A DNA stretch of 64,000 nt from PKWO01 sp036384915 (GCA_036384915.1 DASVLJ010000027.1:124001-188000), one strand, 5' to 3'; shown: positions 42,061 through 51,564, counted from the stretch's first letter. Notes: generated from the sequence alone by a model not told the origin. Numbers and translations: made by a program.

Positions 42061-42969
42061 TTATTTTAACTGACCCTCGGCAGACGGATATTCATTCCAG
42101 TGAAGTTTTCTGCGCAAGGTGTCGTAATAACTCCAGCCTTGAGGATGCAGGAACGTAATCGTATGTCCGGAACGCTGCACCAGGATGCGGTCGCCATGCG
42201 CCAAACTTGCCAGCGATTGCATATCGAAATTGACGCTCATGTCGCGTCCGCCCTTGATCTCGACCACGATCCTGGACGACTCGGGTACGACGATGGGCCG
42301 GTTCGACAGCGAATGCGGCGCGATCGGCACCAGGCCGATACCGCGCAGGCTGGGGTGCAGCAGCGGCCCGCCGGCGGACAAGGCATAGGCGGTCGAACCC
42401 GTAGGTGTGGCCACGATCAAGCCGTCGGAACGCTGGTTGTACATGAAGTGGCCGTCAACCTCGACTTGCAGTTCGATCATGCCCGAGCCGCTGCCGCGCG
42501 CGACCACCACGTCGTTGAAGGCCAGGCCCTGGAAGATGGTTTCCCCCTCGCGCTCGACGCGCCCTTCGAGCAGGCTGCGCTGTTCCGATTCGACATTCCC
42601 GTCCAGCATGTCGCCTAACGCAGGGATCATGCGTTCGAGCGGGATGTCCGTGATGAAGCCCAGCCGCCCCTGGTTGATGCCGATCAAGGGCACGTTGTAA
42701 GGCGCAAGCTGGCGTGCGATGCCCAGCATGGTGCCGTCGCCGCCGAGCACGATGGCGGCGTCGGCGTGGGCGCCGATTTCGGCCGGCGTCATGGCGCGAA
42801 CGCCGTCCAGCCCCATGTTTTGCGCCGTCTCGCTTTCGAAGATCACAACATGCCCGCGTGCGGCCAGGAAGTCGGCAATTTCCGAGACGGATTGCTCGAT
42901 CCCGGCGGCAAGATACTTGCCGACCACGGCGATGGTTTTCAGGCGTAAGGGCGATTGAGCGAGCGGCAT
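42061..42969 (-). CDS. nadK: NAD kinase
   Basis: The 302-residue enzyme phosphorylates NAD to NADP. The kinase motif VLGGDGTML is near residue 72, and the conserved [31 protein letters not shown] (part of the NDLV region) and [21 protein letters not shown] segments follow. Length and order are standard. It is divergent from the HAD hydrolase at 43042, with 72 bases between them. It lies upstream of recN on the same strand. Confidence 0.96.
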   Translation of the reverse strand: MPLAQSPLRLKTIAVVGKYLAAGIEQSVSEIADFLAARGHVVIFESETAQNMGLDGVRAMTPAEIGAHADAAIVLGGDGTMLGIARQLAPYNVPLIGINQGRLGFITDIPLERMIPALGDMLDGNVESEQRSLLEGRVEREGETIFQGLAFNDVVVARGSGSGMIELQVEVDGHFMYNQRSDGLIVATPTGSTAYALSAGGPLLHPSLRGIGLVPIAPHSLSNRPIVVPESSRIVVEIKGGRDMSVNFDMQSLASLAHGDRILVQRSGHTITFLHPQGWSYYDTLRRKLHWNEYPSAEGQLK

Positions 42970-43041
42970 GCTGCAGATTAGACCATAATTTGGATTGACT
43001 TCCCACTATCCTTGCCATCAACCGTCCAGGGTTTCAAGAAA

Positions 43042-43740
43042 ATGCAGTCCCAGCAAATCCCGGTCAAGGCGGTATTGTTCGATCTCGACGATACGCTCTG
43101 GCCCATTGCCCCCACCATCATCCGCGCCGAAGCGCTGCAATACGAATGGCTCAGCGCCAATGCGCCGGCCACAGTGGCGCGGCACAGCCGCGAAAGCATG
43201 CGTGCACGGCGCATGGAATTGGCGCAGACCGACCTGCGGTACCGCTTCGACTTGTGGTCCTTGCGCCACGCGGCCCTGGTTGAAGCGCTCAAGTCCGCTG
43301 GCGAAGACCCGGAACTGGCCGTTGCGGCGATGGAAATCTTTTCGCGCGAGCGCAACGTGGTCTGCGTCTATGAGGATGTGGAGCCGGGGCTGGCGCTGTT
43401 GGGCAAGCGTTTCGCGCTGGGCACGGTCTCGAACGGCTTTGCCGATCTCCATGCCATCGGTCTGGCCGGCCATTTCCGCGTGTCGATCGCCGCGCACCGG
43501 CTGGGCTTTGCCAAGCCGGACGCGCGTATTTTTCACCAGGCTTGCGAGGCTTTGCAGGTGCTGCCGCAGGAAGCGGTCTATGTCGGCGACGATCCGCTAT
43601 TGGACGTCGAAGGGGCGCAAAAGGCCGGTTTGCGCGCGGTTTGGATGAATCGCTTCGAGCGCGTATTGCCGGGTGCGATCATGCCGGATTTTCATTGCAC
43701 CAGTCTGGCGGAACTCGTAAGCTGGCTCGATGCGATCTGA
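43042..43740 (+). CDS. HAD-superfamily hydrolase
   Basis: The 232-residue protein is a HAD phosphatase of the YjjG/haloacid dehalogenase-like subgroup. Motif I is VLFDLDDTLWPI, motif II is LGTVSNGFAD, motif III includes FAKPDARIF and motif IV VYVGDDPLLDVEGAQKAG. Such enzymes act on nucleotides, sugars or other small phosphates; the substrate is not predictable. ATG 43042 (MQSQQIPVKAVLF) is chosen; a TTG ten codons upstream is the alternative. Followed by hrcA on the same strand after 51 bases. Confidence 0.85.
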   Translation: MQSQQIPVKAVLFDLDDTLWPIAPTIIRAEALQYEWLSANAPATVARHSRESMRARRMELAQTDLRYRFDLWSLRHAALVEALKSAGEDPELAVAAMEIFSRERNVVCVYEDVEPGLALLGKRFALGTVSNGFADLHAIGLAGHFRVSIAAHRLGFAKPDARIFHQACEALQVLPQEAVYVGDDPLLDVEGAQKAGLRAVWMNRFERVLPGAIMPDFHCTSLAELVSWLDAI

Positions 43741-43755
43741 TTGCCCAGAAAGCAA

Positions 43756-43785
43756 TTGCCGATAGGCGGAACCGCGCACTACAAT
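43756..43785 (+). promoter_or_regulatory. candidate hrcA promoter
   Basis: TTGCCG (43756-43761) and TACAAT (43780-43785) are 18 bases apart. The expected start point, about 7 bases after the -10, falls on or next to ATG 43792. No Shine-Dalgarno sequence precedes that ATG (aatagccccATG), so the mRNA may be leaderless. Confidence 0.4.
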
Positions 43786-43791
43786 AGCCCC

Positions 43792-44814
43792 ATGCAACTC
43801 GATGCCCGCGCCCAAACCCTGTTGAAAGCCCTGGTCGAACGGTATATCGCCGACGGCCAGCCAGTCGGTTCGCGTGCCTTGTCCCGGATTTCCGGCCTGG
43901 AACTGTCGCCGGCGACCATACGCAACGTCATGTCCGACCTCGAGGAGATGGGCTTCATCGCCAGCCCGCACACCTCGGCCGGGCGCGTGCCGACGCCGCG
44001 CGGCTACCGCATCTTCGTCGATACGCTCTTGACCGCCCGGGTGCCGGAGCCCACCGAGCTCGAATCGCAGCTCCATTCGCGGCTTCAGAGCAATGCGCCG
44101 AACAAGATTATTTCCAATGCGGCCCAGGTGCTGTCTTCACTGTCGCAATTTGCCGGCGTGGTGATGACGCCGCGCCATGAGTCGGTGTTCCAGCAGATCG
44201 AATTCCTGCGCCTGTCGGAAAAGCGCATCCTGCTCGTGATCGTCTCGCCTACAGGTGAAGTGCAGAACCGCCTGATGTTGACCGACGTCGATTACACGCC
44301 TTCGCAACTGATCCAGGCGGCCAATTTCATCAACCAGAATTACGCCGGCCACAGCTTCGACGAAGTGCGCCTGCGCCTGCAAGACGAATTGCGCCAGTTG
44401 CGCGACGACATGACGCGGCTGATGCAGGCCGCCGTCGAAGCAGGTAGCGACGCCATGGCCGACAGCAGCGAAGACGTCGTGATATCGGGTGAGCGCAATC
44501 TGCTTTCAGTGTCCGACCTGTCGTCGAACATGACATCGTTGCGCAAGCTGTTCGACATGTTCGAGCAAAAGACCGGCCTGGTTCAATTGCTCGATGTCTC
44601 GTCCAAGGCGACCGGCGTGCAAATCTTCATCGGCGGCGAATCGCAACTCGTGCCGGTGGAAGAAATGAGCGTGGTGACGGCGCCCTATGAAGTCAATGGC
44701 CGCATCGTCGGTACGCTGGGCGTGATCGGGCCGACGCGCATGGCGTATGAGCGGGTGATTCCGATTGTGGATATCACGGCGAAGTTGCTATCCAACGCCC
44801 TGAGCCAGACCTAA
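43792..44814 (+). CDS. hrcA: heat-inducible transcription repressor HrcA
   Basis: The 340-residue repressor binds CIRCE operators, classically in front of groESL and dnaK, and is folded by GroEL. The N-terminal winged helix has [33 protein letters not shown] with DNA-contact residues, followed by [16 protein letters not shown]. The C-terminal GAF-like dimerisation domain includes VVMTPRHE and [21 protein letters not shown] 43792 matches the family N terminus. The dnaK operon in this window uses a sigma-32 promoter without CIRCE, so its target probably lies elsewhere, for example groESL. Confidence 0.94.
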   Translation: MQLDARAQTLLKALVERYIADGQPVGSRALSRISGLELSPATIRNVMSDLEEMGFIASPHTSAGRVPTPRGYRIFVDTLLTARVPEPTELESQLHSRLQSNAPNKIISNAAQVLSSLSQFAGVVMTPRHESVFQQIEFLRLSEKRILLVIVSPTGEVQNRLMLTDVDYTPSQLIQAANFINQNYAGHSFDEVRLRLQDELRQLRDDMTRLMQAAVEAGSDAMADSSEDVVISGERNLLSVSDLSSNMTSLRKLFDMFEQKTGLVQLLDVSSKATGVQIFIGGESQLVPVEEMSVVTAPYEVNGRIVGTLGVIGPTRMAYERVIPIVDITAKLLSNALSQT

Positions 44815-44818
44815 GACA

Positions 44819-44929
44819 GTAGGTTGGGTTGAGCGTAGCGAAGCCCAACAAACAACGTTATTTTCATCGCACAGGTCCGACGTCGGGCCGGGCCGCGCTT
44901 GGCTGCGCTGACGCTCGGCGCCAATCTGC
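44819..44929. repeat. inverted-repeat intergenic element
   Basis: The left arm 44819-44849 contains GTAGGTTGGGTTGAGCG and GCGAAGCCCAAC and matches the arm at 5176 almost base for base. The right arm (about 44897-44929) is diverged. It starts 4 bases after the hrcA stop and ends 4 bases before the fur stop on the other strand, filling the convergent gap. Confidence 0.8.
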
Positions 44930-44932
44930 AAA

Positions 44933-45361
44933 TCAATGCCGATGCGGACATTTCTCCTTCGTGCAATGCCCATATAAGGCCAGCGAATGCTCTTCCAGCG
45001 AAAAGCCGCGCTCCTTGGCGATATTCTGCTGGCGCCGCTCGATTTCCTCGTCATAAAACTCTTCCACGCGGCCGCAATCCATGCAAACCAGGTGGTCGTG
45101 ATGCGAACCCGCGTTCAATTCGAACACGGCCTTGCCGCTCTCGAAATGGTTGCGGTGTAATAATCCGGCTTGCTCGAATTGGGTCAAGACACGGTAAACA
45201 GTTGCCAAACCGACATCCATGCTGTCGGCCAACAAGACCTTGTAGACATCTTCGGCGCTCAGGTGGCGTACCTCGCTGTTTTGGAAGATTTCCAGGATTT
45301 TCAGTCGCGGCAGCGTGGCTTTCAGGCCGCTGGCCTTCAAGTCGGAGGGGTTGTTGGGCAT
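44933..45361 (-). CDS. fur: ferric uptake regulator Fur
   Basis: The 142-residue metal-dependent repressor controls iron genes. The winged helix includes [14 protein letters not shown] and [18 protein letters not shown]. The metal-binding and dimerisation domain has the diagnostic [19 protein letters not shown], with a second cysteine/histidine cluster at the end ([10 protein letters not shown]). ATG 45361 is the family start. It is divergent from bamE with a 78-base promoter region. Fur beside bamE is a common proteobacterial arrangement. Confidence 0.96.
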   Translation of the reverse strand: MPNNPSDLKASGLKATLPRLKILEIFQNSEVRHLSAEDVYKVLLADSMDVGLATVYRVLTQFEQAGLLHRNHFESGKAVFELNAGSHHDHLVCMDCGRVEEFYDEEIERRQQNIAKERGFSLEEHSLALYGHCTKEKCPHRH

Positions 45362-45439
45362 GATTATTTCTGAATTGGGGTCATCTGCTTTATCATATAG
45401 TGTTTTGGCATCCTGGCTCAACCCACCTCGATTGGTCTT

Positions 45440-45949
45440 ATGCGCATGCTTTCGTCTGGCACTACCCGTACCCGCTTTCTCGTTTTGGCATGCAGCATCA
45501 TTTTGGCGTCCGGCTTGAGCGCTTGCGGTTCGTTTTCCCTGATTTCCTCGTCCAAAAGCGTCAGCGAGGCGACCGCCCCTTCGGATACCAAGGGGGTCAC
45601 CGTGATCAAGGAAAACCGTTTCCTCGGCATCCTGACGCCTTACCGCATCAACGTCCAACAAGGCAATTTCATCTCGTCCGAGATCATGTCTCAGTTGCGC
45701 GAGGGCATGAAGCGTCCGGAAGGCATGACGCGCGAGCAAGTCAAGTTTTTGCTTGGCACGCCGCTGGTAACCGATGTGTTTCACGCCGACCGCTGGGATT
45801 ACCTGTTCCGCCTGCGCCGCAGTAATGGAGAATTGATCTCCAGCCACGTGACGGTATTCTTCAAGGAAAACAAGCTTGACCGTGTCGACGGCACGGTGCT
45901 GCCGACCGAGAAGGATTACATCACGCTGATCGCGGGCAATGCGAAATAA
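45440..45949 (+). CDS. bamE: outer-membrane assembly lipoprotein BamE
   Basis: The 169-residue lipoprotein is a subunit of the BAM complex that inserts beta-barrel proteins. The signal peptide ends in a lipobox LSAC. The SmpA/OmlA domain follows: [15 protein letters not shown], the signature [29 protein letters not shown], and a beta strand [15 protein letters not shown]. An ATG two codons downstream is an alternative start. It is followed by dapB at once and probably cotranscribed. Confidence 0.93.
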   Translation: MRMLSSGTTRTRFLVLACSIILASGLSACGSFSLISSSKSVSEATAPSDTKGVTVIKENRFLGILTPYRINVQQGNFISSEIMSQLREGMKRPEGMTREQVKFLLGTPLVTDVFHADRWDYLFRLRRSNGELISSHVTVFFKENKLDRVDGTVLPTEKDYITLIAGNAK

Positions 45950-45950
45950 T

Positions 45951-46757
45951 ATGAGCGCCATGAAAATAGCGGTCGCCGGGGCGTCGGGCCGCATGGGCAA
46001 GATGCTCATCGAAACGGTCCTGGATGCGGATGACGCCGAATTGGCGGGCGCGCTCGACGTGGCGCAAAGCCCTGCGCTCGGTCTCGATTGCGGCTTGCCG
46101 TTGGGGCGTCAGACCGGCGTGCCCATCGTCGCCGAACTCGACAAGGGCCTGGCCGGCGCCGAATTCCTGATCGACTTTACGCGCCCCGAAGGCACGTTGA
46201 AGCACCTTGCCTGGGCCGCCGCGCACGGCATCAAGATGGTTATCGGCACCACCGGCTTCGATGCCGCCGGCAAGGCGGCGATTGCCGCCGCGGCGGAAAA
46301 GACTGCCATCGTATTCGCCCCCAACATGAGCGTAGGCGTGAACGTTACGATGAAGCTGCTCGAAATGGCGGCCAAGAACTTTTCCCATGGTTACGATATC
46401 GAAATCCTCGAAGCGCACCACAGGCACAAGGTCGATGCGCCTTCGGGCACAGCCTTGAAGATGGGGGAGGTGATTGCCGATGCGCTGGGCCGGAAGCTCG
46501 ACGACGTGGCCGTCTATGCGCGCGAAGGCGTGACCGGCGAGCGCGATCCGTCTTCGATCGGCTTTGCCACCATACGCGGCGGCGACATCGTGGGCGACCA
46601 TACGGTACTGTTCGCCGGCATCGGCGAGCGGATCGAGATCAGCCACAAGTCTTCTTCGCGCGTGTCGTATGCCCACGGCAGCCTGCGCGCCGCGCGCTTC
46701 CTGCGCGACAAGAAGACCGGCTTGTACGACATGCAGGACGTGCTCGGTTTGCGCTAA
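45951..46757 (+). CDS. dapB: 4-hydroxy-tetrahydrodipicolinate reductase
   Basis: The 268-residue enzyme reduces HTPA to tetrahydrodipicolinate in lysine and diaminopimelate synthesis. The NAD(P)-binding [14 protein letters not shown] is at the N terminus. The segments [20 protein letters not shown], the catalytic [16 protein letters not shown] and the [15 protein letters not shown] stretch match the family. ATGs at 45939, 45951 and 45960 are possible; 45951 starts one base after the bamE stop. No good ribosome site distinguishes them. Confidence 0.95.
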   Translation: MSAMKIAVAGASGRMGKMLIETVLDADDAELAGALDVAQSPALGLDCGLPLGRQTGVPIVAELDKGLAGAEFLIDFTRPEGTLKHLAWAAAHGIKMVIGTTGFDAAGKAAIAAAAEKTAIVFAPNMSVGVNVTMKLLEMAAKNFSHGYDIEILEAHHRHKVDAPSGTALKMGEVIADALGRKLDDVAVYAREGVTGERDPSSIGFATIRGGDIVGDHTVLFAGIGERIEISHKSSSRVSYAHGSLRAARFLRDKKTGLYDMQDVLGLR

Positions 46758-46795
46758 GCGGCTTGCACGCATGTGCGGGATAGACAGGGATTCGG

Positions 46796-47479
46796 ATGAG
46801 CGAAACGGTAGGCATCGCACATTACTGGGCGCAAGGCGACGAAATTACCCACGCCGTGGCTTACCTGCTCCTGGCCATGTCGTTCCTTTCCTGGTATTTC
46901 ATTCTCTCCAAGGCCTGGACCGCGCTGCGCATGCGCCAGAGTGCCGGTGCGCTGGAGGCGTTCTGGAAAGCCCCGTCGCTCGACGACGCCGTCAAGCTGC
47001 TGTCCAGCGTCGACCGCGAAAACGTCTATACCCCCTTGGCTGTGCACGGTATCGAAGCGGCCAACGTCTCCGGGCATGCCGGCTCGCTTAATGCCGCCTC
47101 CGATCCGGGAGAGTTGATCACGCGCACGCTGCGGCGCGAAATCACGCGCGCCACGTCGCGTCTCGAGGGCGGGTTGACCATCCTCGCTTCGGTCGGTGCC
47201 ACAGCGCCTTTCGTCGGCCTGCTCGGCACGGTCTGGGGTATCTACCACGCGCTGGCGGCTGTCTCGTTGGCCGGCACGGTGCAGATCGACAAGGTGGCCG
47301 GCCCTGTGGGCGAATCGCTGATCATGACGGCCTTGGGCTTGACGGTGGCGATTCCGGCCGTGCTGGCTTACAACGCCTTTACGCGCGTCAACCGTGTCAC
47401 CCTGGCAGAACTCGACGCTTTTGCGCACGATATCCACGCCCACCTGACCACGGGTGCGCGCGTGGGTAAATCATCCTGA
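46796..47479 (+). CDS. exbB: ExbB/TolQ-type proton channel subunit
   Basis: The 227-residue inner-membrane protein has three hydrophobic segments (about residues 20-40, 125-150 and 175-195). The MotA/ExbB core GGLTILASVGATAPFVGLLGTVWGIYHAL is followed by GPVGESLIMTALGLTVAIPAVLAYN. With ExbD it forms the proton-driven motor that energises TonB-dependent receptors. exbD starts 10 bases later. No tonB gene is in the window. ExbB is preferred over TolQ because no tol-pal genes follow. Confidence 0.9.
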   Translation: MSETVGIAHYWAQGDEITHAVAYLLLAMSFLSWYFILSKAWTALRMRQSAGALEAFWKAPSLDDAVKLLSSVDRENVYTPLAVHGIEAANVSGHAGSLNAASDPGELITRTLRREITRATSRLEGGLTILASVGATAPFVGLLGTVWGIYHALAAVSLAGTVQIDKVAGPVGESLIMTALGLTVAIPAVLAYNAFTRVNRVTLAELDAFAHDIHAHLTTGARVGKSS

Positions 47480-47489
47480 GGAAGCGGCC

Positions 47490-47930
47490 ATGGCCTTCGG
47501 CGGCTTTTCCGACAATAACCACAACGCGCCGATGGCGGAGATCAACGTTACGCCCATGGTCGACGTGATGCTGGTCTTGCTGGCGATCTTCATCATCACG
47601 GCGCCCTTGTTTACGCACGCCATCAAGCTCGATCTTCCCTCAGCGGCGGCCGGCCCGGCGCCGGAAAAGCCGGAGACGGTGACGGTATCGATCGACAGCG
47701 AAGGGCAGATCTACTGGGACAAGGAGGCGTTGACGGAACCGCAGCTCGCGGCCAGATTGCTCGATGCCGGCAAGAAGACGCCGCAGCCGGAATTGCAGCT
47801 GCGCGCCGACAAGGCCACGCGCTACGAAGTGATTGCCAAGGTCATGGCCGATGCGCAGACAGGCGGTTTGACCAGAATGGGTTTCGTCACCGAACCGCCT
47901 GCCGCACCTGCCGATGCGGGGAGGAAATAA
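47490..47930 (+). CDS. exbD: ExbD/TolR-type biopolymer transport protein
   Basis: The 146-residue protein has one membrane helix with the conserved Asp in MAEINVTPMVDVMLVLLAIF, where Asp at the membrane start carries protons. A periplasmic domain follows that includes VTVSIDSEGQIYWDKEAL and LRADKATRYEVIAKVM. ATG 47490 has GAGGAAG upstream, a suitable ribosome site. It partners ExbB; the next gene is an unrelated barstar. Confidence 0.92.
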   Translation: MAFGGFSDNNHNAPMAEINVTPMVDVMLVLLAIFIITAPLFTHAIKLDLPSAAAGPAPEKPETVTVSIDSEGQIYWDKEALTEPQLAARLLDAGKKTPQPELQLRADKATRYEVIAKVMADAQTGGLTRMGFVTEPPAAPADAGRK

Positions 47931-47934
47931 GCTG

Positions 47935-48261
47935 ATGGCTACGGTACGTCTCGATGCCGCGCGCATCCCCGATTGGAACAGCTTCCATGCCGAATGCCGG
48001 CGCGAATTCGGCTTCCCCGACTATTACGGCAACACCATGGACGCCTGGGTCGATTGCCTCGGGTATTTGCGCGACGGCGAAGGCATGACGCGCTTCGCGC
48101 TCGGCGAAGATGAAGTGTTGAATATCGAAATCCTGAATTCGGCCCGGCTCAAGCAACACCTGCCGGACCTGCTCGAAGAACTTGTCTTTTGCATCGGCGG
48201 CATCAACGAACGTTACGAGGATTACGGCGAGAAGCCGGCCCTGAAACTGGTCTTGCTTTGA
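47935..48261 (+). CDS. barstar family ribonuclease-inhibitor-like protein
   Basis: The 108-residue protein belongs to the barstar superfamily. Family features are FHAECRREFGFPDYYGNTMDAWVDCLGYL, which carries the pattern that contacts barnase, and an acidic helix region ending in GEDEVLNIEILNS. Barstar binds and blocks secreted ribonucleases of the barnase type. No ribonuclease gene lies next to it. The start ATG 47935 is 4 bases after the exbD stop, so it probably shares the exbBD transcript. It converges with the GAF-domain gene. Confidence 0.85.
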   Translation: MATVRLDAARIPDWNSFHAECRREFGFPDYYGNTMDAWVDCLGYLRDGEGMTRFALGEDEVLNIEILNSARLKQHLPDLLEELVFCIGGINERYEDYGEKPALKLVLL

Positions 48262-48277
48262 GAGTCAGGCAGGCCGC

Positions 48278-49414
48278 TCAACCGAGCAGATAATCGTCGA
48301 TCTTGCTTAGGGCCTTGCCGAAGTGCGCCGCCAGGTGCCGGATCGTCTCCTGCTCTTCTTCTGGAATTGCCACCGGCTGCTGCAGGCTGAAAAAGGCCAG
48401 CACGCCGATTGCGTGTCGGCGCTCGCCGATCGGCATCAGCAAGAGCGTGCGCGGCGTTTCCAGTATGGTCAGCGATTGGCGGTCCTTGGCCGACATCGGT
48501 AAATCCATGATGGTTTGCACGTCGGGGAAAAACAGCGCCTGGTGCTTCAGATAGGCGTGGGACACGCCGCCATCGGTGGCGTCGAGCGCATACGGATTGT
48601 TGCGCATGAAGGCCGACCAGGCGTGGCAGACATCGTGGTAATGCGGGTCGGCCGTCTCGACGCGCTTGCACACCAGCGCGTCGCCCTGCAGCAGGAAGAA
48701 ACCCAGGCCGTCGAACGCGAACTGGCGGAACATTTCGGTGGCGAACATCTGGAAGATGGTTTCGTTCGAGGTGAGGTTGTTCAGCTCGACCACGAATTGC
48801 AGGAAGCGCGACTGCTCCAGTGTGTTCGATTCCTCGTGTTCCTGCAGGAAGGATTGCTGCAGCGCCCGTTGCAGCGGCGCGTGGAACAGCGAGATCAGAT
48901 GCTCCATCGCGACGAACACGTGATCTTCGATCTCTCCATGTTCCTTCAGCAACAGCAGCGTACCCAGCGGCGCCTTGCCGAAATCGCCGTCGTCGAGAAT
49001 GGCGATCGCGCCTATCTCTTCGAGCTTCCACAGGCGCAGAACATTTCTTTCCGCTTCGCTTCCGGTTGCACGGTTGCACTGGACGATGCCGCGGTTATGG
49101 TAGGCGCGCGCGTTCAGGTTCAGCGCATCGCCCGAGAGCGCGACCTTGTAATGGTGATAGGTGTTTTCGAGGTTGTGGAACTCGGGAGTCAGGTGCACCT
49201 TCTGGCTCACCAGGTATTCGGCGCGCGCATCGCGCAGGTTGACCATGTAGCCGTCGACCAGGCCGGTCTTTTCGATCTCGGCCCCGAACAGTTCGAGTAA
49301 GCCGTTCAGTTCGGTCACGGCATCGATGCTCTCTTGAAGCACAATGTCCGATATGTCCGATATGTCCGATTCTGCAGCGAGCATGGTGGGCCCGCCGGTG
49401 GAGCGTTGGATCAT
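48278..49414 (-). CDS. GAF-domain protein
   Basis: The 378-residue cytoplasmic protein has no membrane helices. Its C-terminal half (about residues 215-375) looks like a GAF sensory domain: FLQFVVELNNLTSNETIFQM..., ALVCKRVETADPHYHDV, and RTLLLMPIGERRHAIGVLAFFSLQQP. The N-terminal half is less clear but contains a similar pattern (AIAILDDGDFGKAPLGTLLLL). No HTH, kinase or cyclase domain is attached. Starts at TTG 49426, ATG 49414 or ATG 49384 are all possible; I chose 49414. The N terminus holds a three-fold Ile-Ser-Asp repeat from a 9-base tandem repeat. Confidence 0.65.
   Translation of the reverse strand: MIQRSTGGPTMLAAESDISDISDIVLQESIDAVTELNGLLELFGAEIEKTGLVDGYMVNLRDARAEYLVSQKVHLTPEFHNLENTYHHYKVALSGDALNLNARAYHNRGIVQCNRATGSEAERNVLRLWKLEEIGAIAILDDGDFGKAPLGTLLLLKEHGEIEDHVFVAMEHLISLFHAPLQRALQQSFLQEHEESNTLEQSRFLQFVVELNNLTSNETIFQMFATEMFRQFAFDGLGFFLLQGDALVCKRVETADPHYHDVCHAWSAFMRNNPYALDATDGGVSHAYLKHQALFFPDVQTIMDLPMSAKDRQSLTILETPRTLLLMPIGERRHAIGVLAFFSLQQPVAIPEEEQETIRHLAAHFGKALSKIDDYLLG
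49344..49370. repeat. 9-base tandem repeat (ATGTCCGAT) x3
   Basis: Three perfect copies of ATGTCCGAT lie in frame within the N-terminal coding region of the GAF-domain gene and encode repeated Ile-Ser-Asp. Because the unit is nine bases, changes in copy number keep the frame. Confidence 0.9.
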
Positions 49415-49426
49415 AAGGCTAGACAA

Positions 49427-50039
49427 TCAGTGTCACAGTATCAAAAAGGGTTATACGCCACTGCGGTTGTTTGCCGCCTGTTCGGGCGCTGCAATTATAC
49501 GGTTTGCATGAGGCGCGAATTGACAAAAGAGTACGTGATTATTCACGTTCCTTGCCGTCAGACAACTTCCTCTGGCGTACCTATCTTGTTTGATTTCATC
49601 ATGCCCCCGTTGCTTCGCTTTTCCTAGGGAAAACTGCGCTTGCGGCGCGCGGACAGTATTTTTACGGTAGGGAAAAAACGCCAGGCAATGTGGAAGACCG
49701 TATAAATACTGGCCCCCTTCCAATCGCGATATTTTGTCTTATGATGACCTTGGCCAAAAGACCGGACAAAACCTATATCAGGAGACCACGCATGAAGGAA
49801 AATCGCCTACACCCGTCGCCATGATGCGGCCAGGCGGGGCCAGGTCTTGAATATTTCATCCGCCCCGCTTTCCTGAAGCCGGAATCCCGTTGCTGCGCCG
49901 ATGCCTCGCCGCCCGGCGGCCGGGAAAAGGATTGCCTTTGCGTCGCAAGCTCTTGTGCGGCGGGCGCGCTTGCGCCTGCATGTCGCAAGAGCGTTGGTTT
50001 GCTTCACCCACTACAACCATCAAGACAGGAGACAGACTC
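49427..50039. other. 613-base intergenic region
   Basis: The gap between the GAF gene and phaZ is AT-richer than its surroundings up to about 49790. It contains no gene I can support. At 49779-49824 it has a decayed copy of the phaZ ribosome site and start (separate entry). The rest, 49825-50020, has no recognised feature. The phaZ promoter presumably lies here but I could not pick one with confidence. Confidence 0.5.
49779..49824 (+). pseudogene. decayed copy of the phaZ start region
   Basis: CAGGAGAC at 49779 and ATG at 49792 repeat the phaZ ribosome site (50026) and start (50040). The first 33 coding bases agree with phaZ at 25 positions. The encoded MKENRLHPSP stops after ten residues, compared with MKDNPLIPSL in phaZ. 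It is either the relic of a partial duplication or a short leader peptide. Confidence 0.45.
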
Positions 50040-51542
50040 ATGAAGGACAATCCGCTTATCCCGTCGCTATGGCGTTATGCGCTCCTGGCCGGTTTGCTGT
50101 CGGCCGCCGCAGGCACGCAAGCGCAATCGGCCTTGAAAGCCTATAACGCCGATCCGAAATCGGCTTCCGTATCGGGCCTGTCTTCGGGCGGCTTCATGGC
50201 TGCGCAACTGGGCGTGGCCTATTCCTCGACTTTCCGGACCGGCTTCGGCGTATTTGCCGGCGGTCCGGTCGATTGCGCGCGGGCCCAGAGCTACACGAGC
50301 TGCATGTATAACCAGACGCCCTCGATCAGCGGTCCCGACGCCAACCTCAACAGCTGGAGCGGCACCGCCAACGAAGACACCACGGCCAACCTCGCCAGCC
50401 GCAAGATTTATCTCTGGACCGGCAGTGCCGACACCACGGTCGGCCCCAACGTGGTGAACCAGCTCAAGAACCAGCTCGCCAACCATGACACGGCCGCCAA
50501 TGTCTCTTACGTCACGACGAGCGGCGCGGTGCATACCTTTCCGACGAACTTCAGCGGCTCCGGCGACAACTCCTGCAGCAGTTCGGTCTCGCCCTACATC
50601 AGCAATTGCAGCTATGACGGCGCGGGTGCGGTATTGCAATGGATGTACGGCAGCCTGGCTGCACCCAACACAGGCACGCTGAGCGGCACAGTGGTGTCGT
50701 TCAGCCAGTCGGCCTATGTTGCTTCGGGCAACGGCATGGATACCACGGGCTACCTCTACGTGCCGGCGGCCTGTGCTTCCGGCAGCACGGTGTGCAAGCT
50801 GCATGTCGCCCTGCACGGCTGCCTGCAAAGCTACTCGGCCATCGGCGCCGAGTTCGTCAACAATACCGGCTACAACCGCTGGGCCGACACCAACAACATC
50901 ATCATCCTCTATCCGCAGGCGATCGCCGACAACACCAGCCATTCGACACCGGGCAACGGCTCGCTGTCGAACCCGAACGGCTGCTGGGATTGGGTGGGCT
51001 GGTATGGCAGCAATTACGATGAAAAGCCCGGCGTGCAGATGACGGCCATCGTCAAGATGGTGAACCAGATCACCAGCGGCTACAACGGCGGCAGCGGCGG
51101 CGGAGGCACCTCGGCGCCGGCCGCACCCACCGGCCTGGCGGTGTCGGGCACTACTGTGAACTCGATCAGCCTGTCATGGACAGCTTCTTCAGGTGCGACT
51201 AGCTACAAGATTTTCCGCAACGGCACCAGTGTCGGCACCAGCACTTCGACCAGCTATACCGATGGCGGCCTGACCGCCTCGACCACCTATAGCTACTACG
51301 TCGAAGCAGTCAATTCCGCCGGCACCAGCGCAGCGTCTTCCACCGTTAACGGCACCACGGCGTCGAACGTAGCCTATTCGCAAGCGGTGACCGATACCGT
51401 GACGAACCATTACGTGGCTGGACGGATCAACGTCAATCAATACCTGCAGCTGGGGCAGGAGTACGGCTACAACGCCATGATCACGCTCTATCTGTGCGGC
51501 TCGACCTGGACCGATTCAGCCAGTTGCGGGCCGATGTATTGA
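50040..51542 (+). CDS. phaZ: extracellular poly(3-hydroxybutyrate) depolymerase
   Basis: The 500-residue secreted enzyme hydrolyses extracellular PHB. A signal peptide (basic N end, core LLAGLLSAAAG, probable cleavage after TQAQ) precedes the catalytic domain. The lipase box GLSSGG with Ser48 lies near the N terminus, and Asp131 (GSADTT) and His165 (GAVHTF) complete the triad. The oxyanion segment LHVALHGCLQ comes after these, the order of type 2 catalytic domains. A Ser/Gly linker, one fibronectin type III domain (about 355-440) and a C-terminal substrate-binding domain with NHYVAGRINVNQYLQLG follow. ATG 50040 has AGGAGA upstream. It converges with the copper-oxidase operon. Confidence 0.92.
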   Translation: MKDNPLIPSLWRYALLAGLLSAAAGTQAQSALKAYNADPKSASVSGLSSGGFMAAQLGVAYSSTFRTGFGVFAGGPVDCARAQSYTSCMYNQTPSISGPDANLNSWSGTANEDTTANLASRKIYLWTGSADTTVGPNVVNQLKNQLANHDTAANVSYVTTSGAVHTFPTNFSGSGDNSCSSSVSPYISNCSYDGAGAVLQWMYGSLAAPNTGTLSGTVVSFSQSAYVASGNGMDTTGYLYVPAACASGSTVCKLHVALHGCLQSYSAIGAEFVNNTGYNRWADTNNIIILYPQAIADNTSHSTPGNGSLSNPNGCWDWVGWYGSNYDEKPGVQMTAIVKMVNQITSGYNGGSGGGGTSAPAAPTGLAVSGTTVNSISLSWTASSGATSYKIFRNGTSVGTSTSTSYTDGGLTASTTYSYYVEAVNSAGTSAASSTVNGTTASNVAYSQAVTDTVTNHYVAGRINVNQYLQLGQEYGYNAMITLYLCGSTWTDSASCGPMY

Positions 51543-51564
51543 CCTGCGGCCGGACCTTTCCGGC

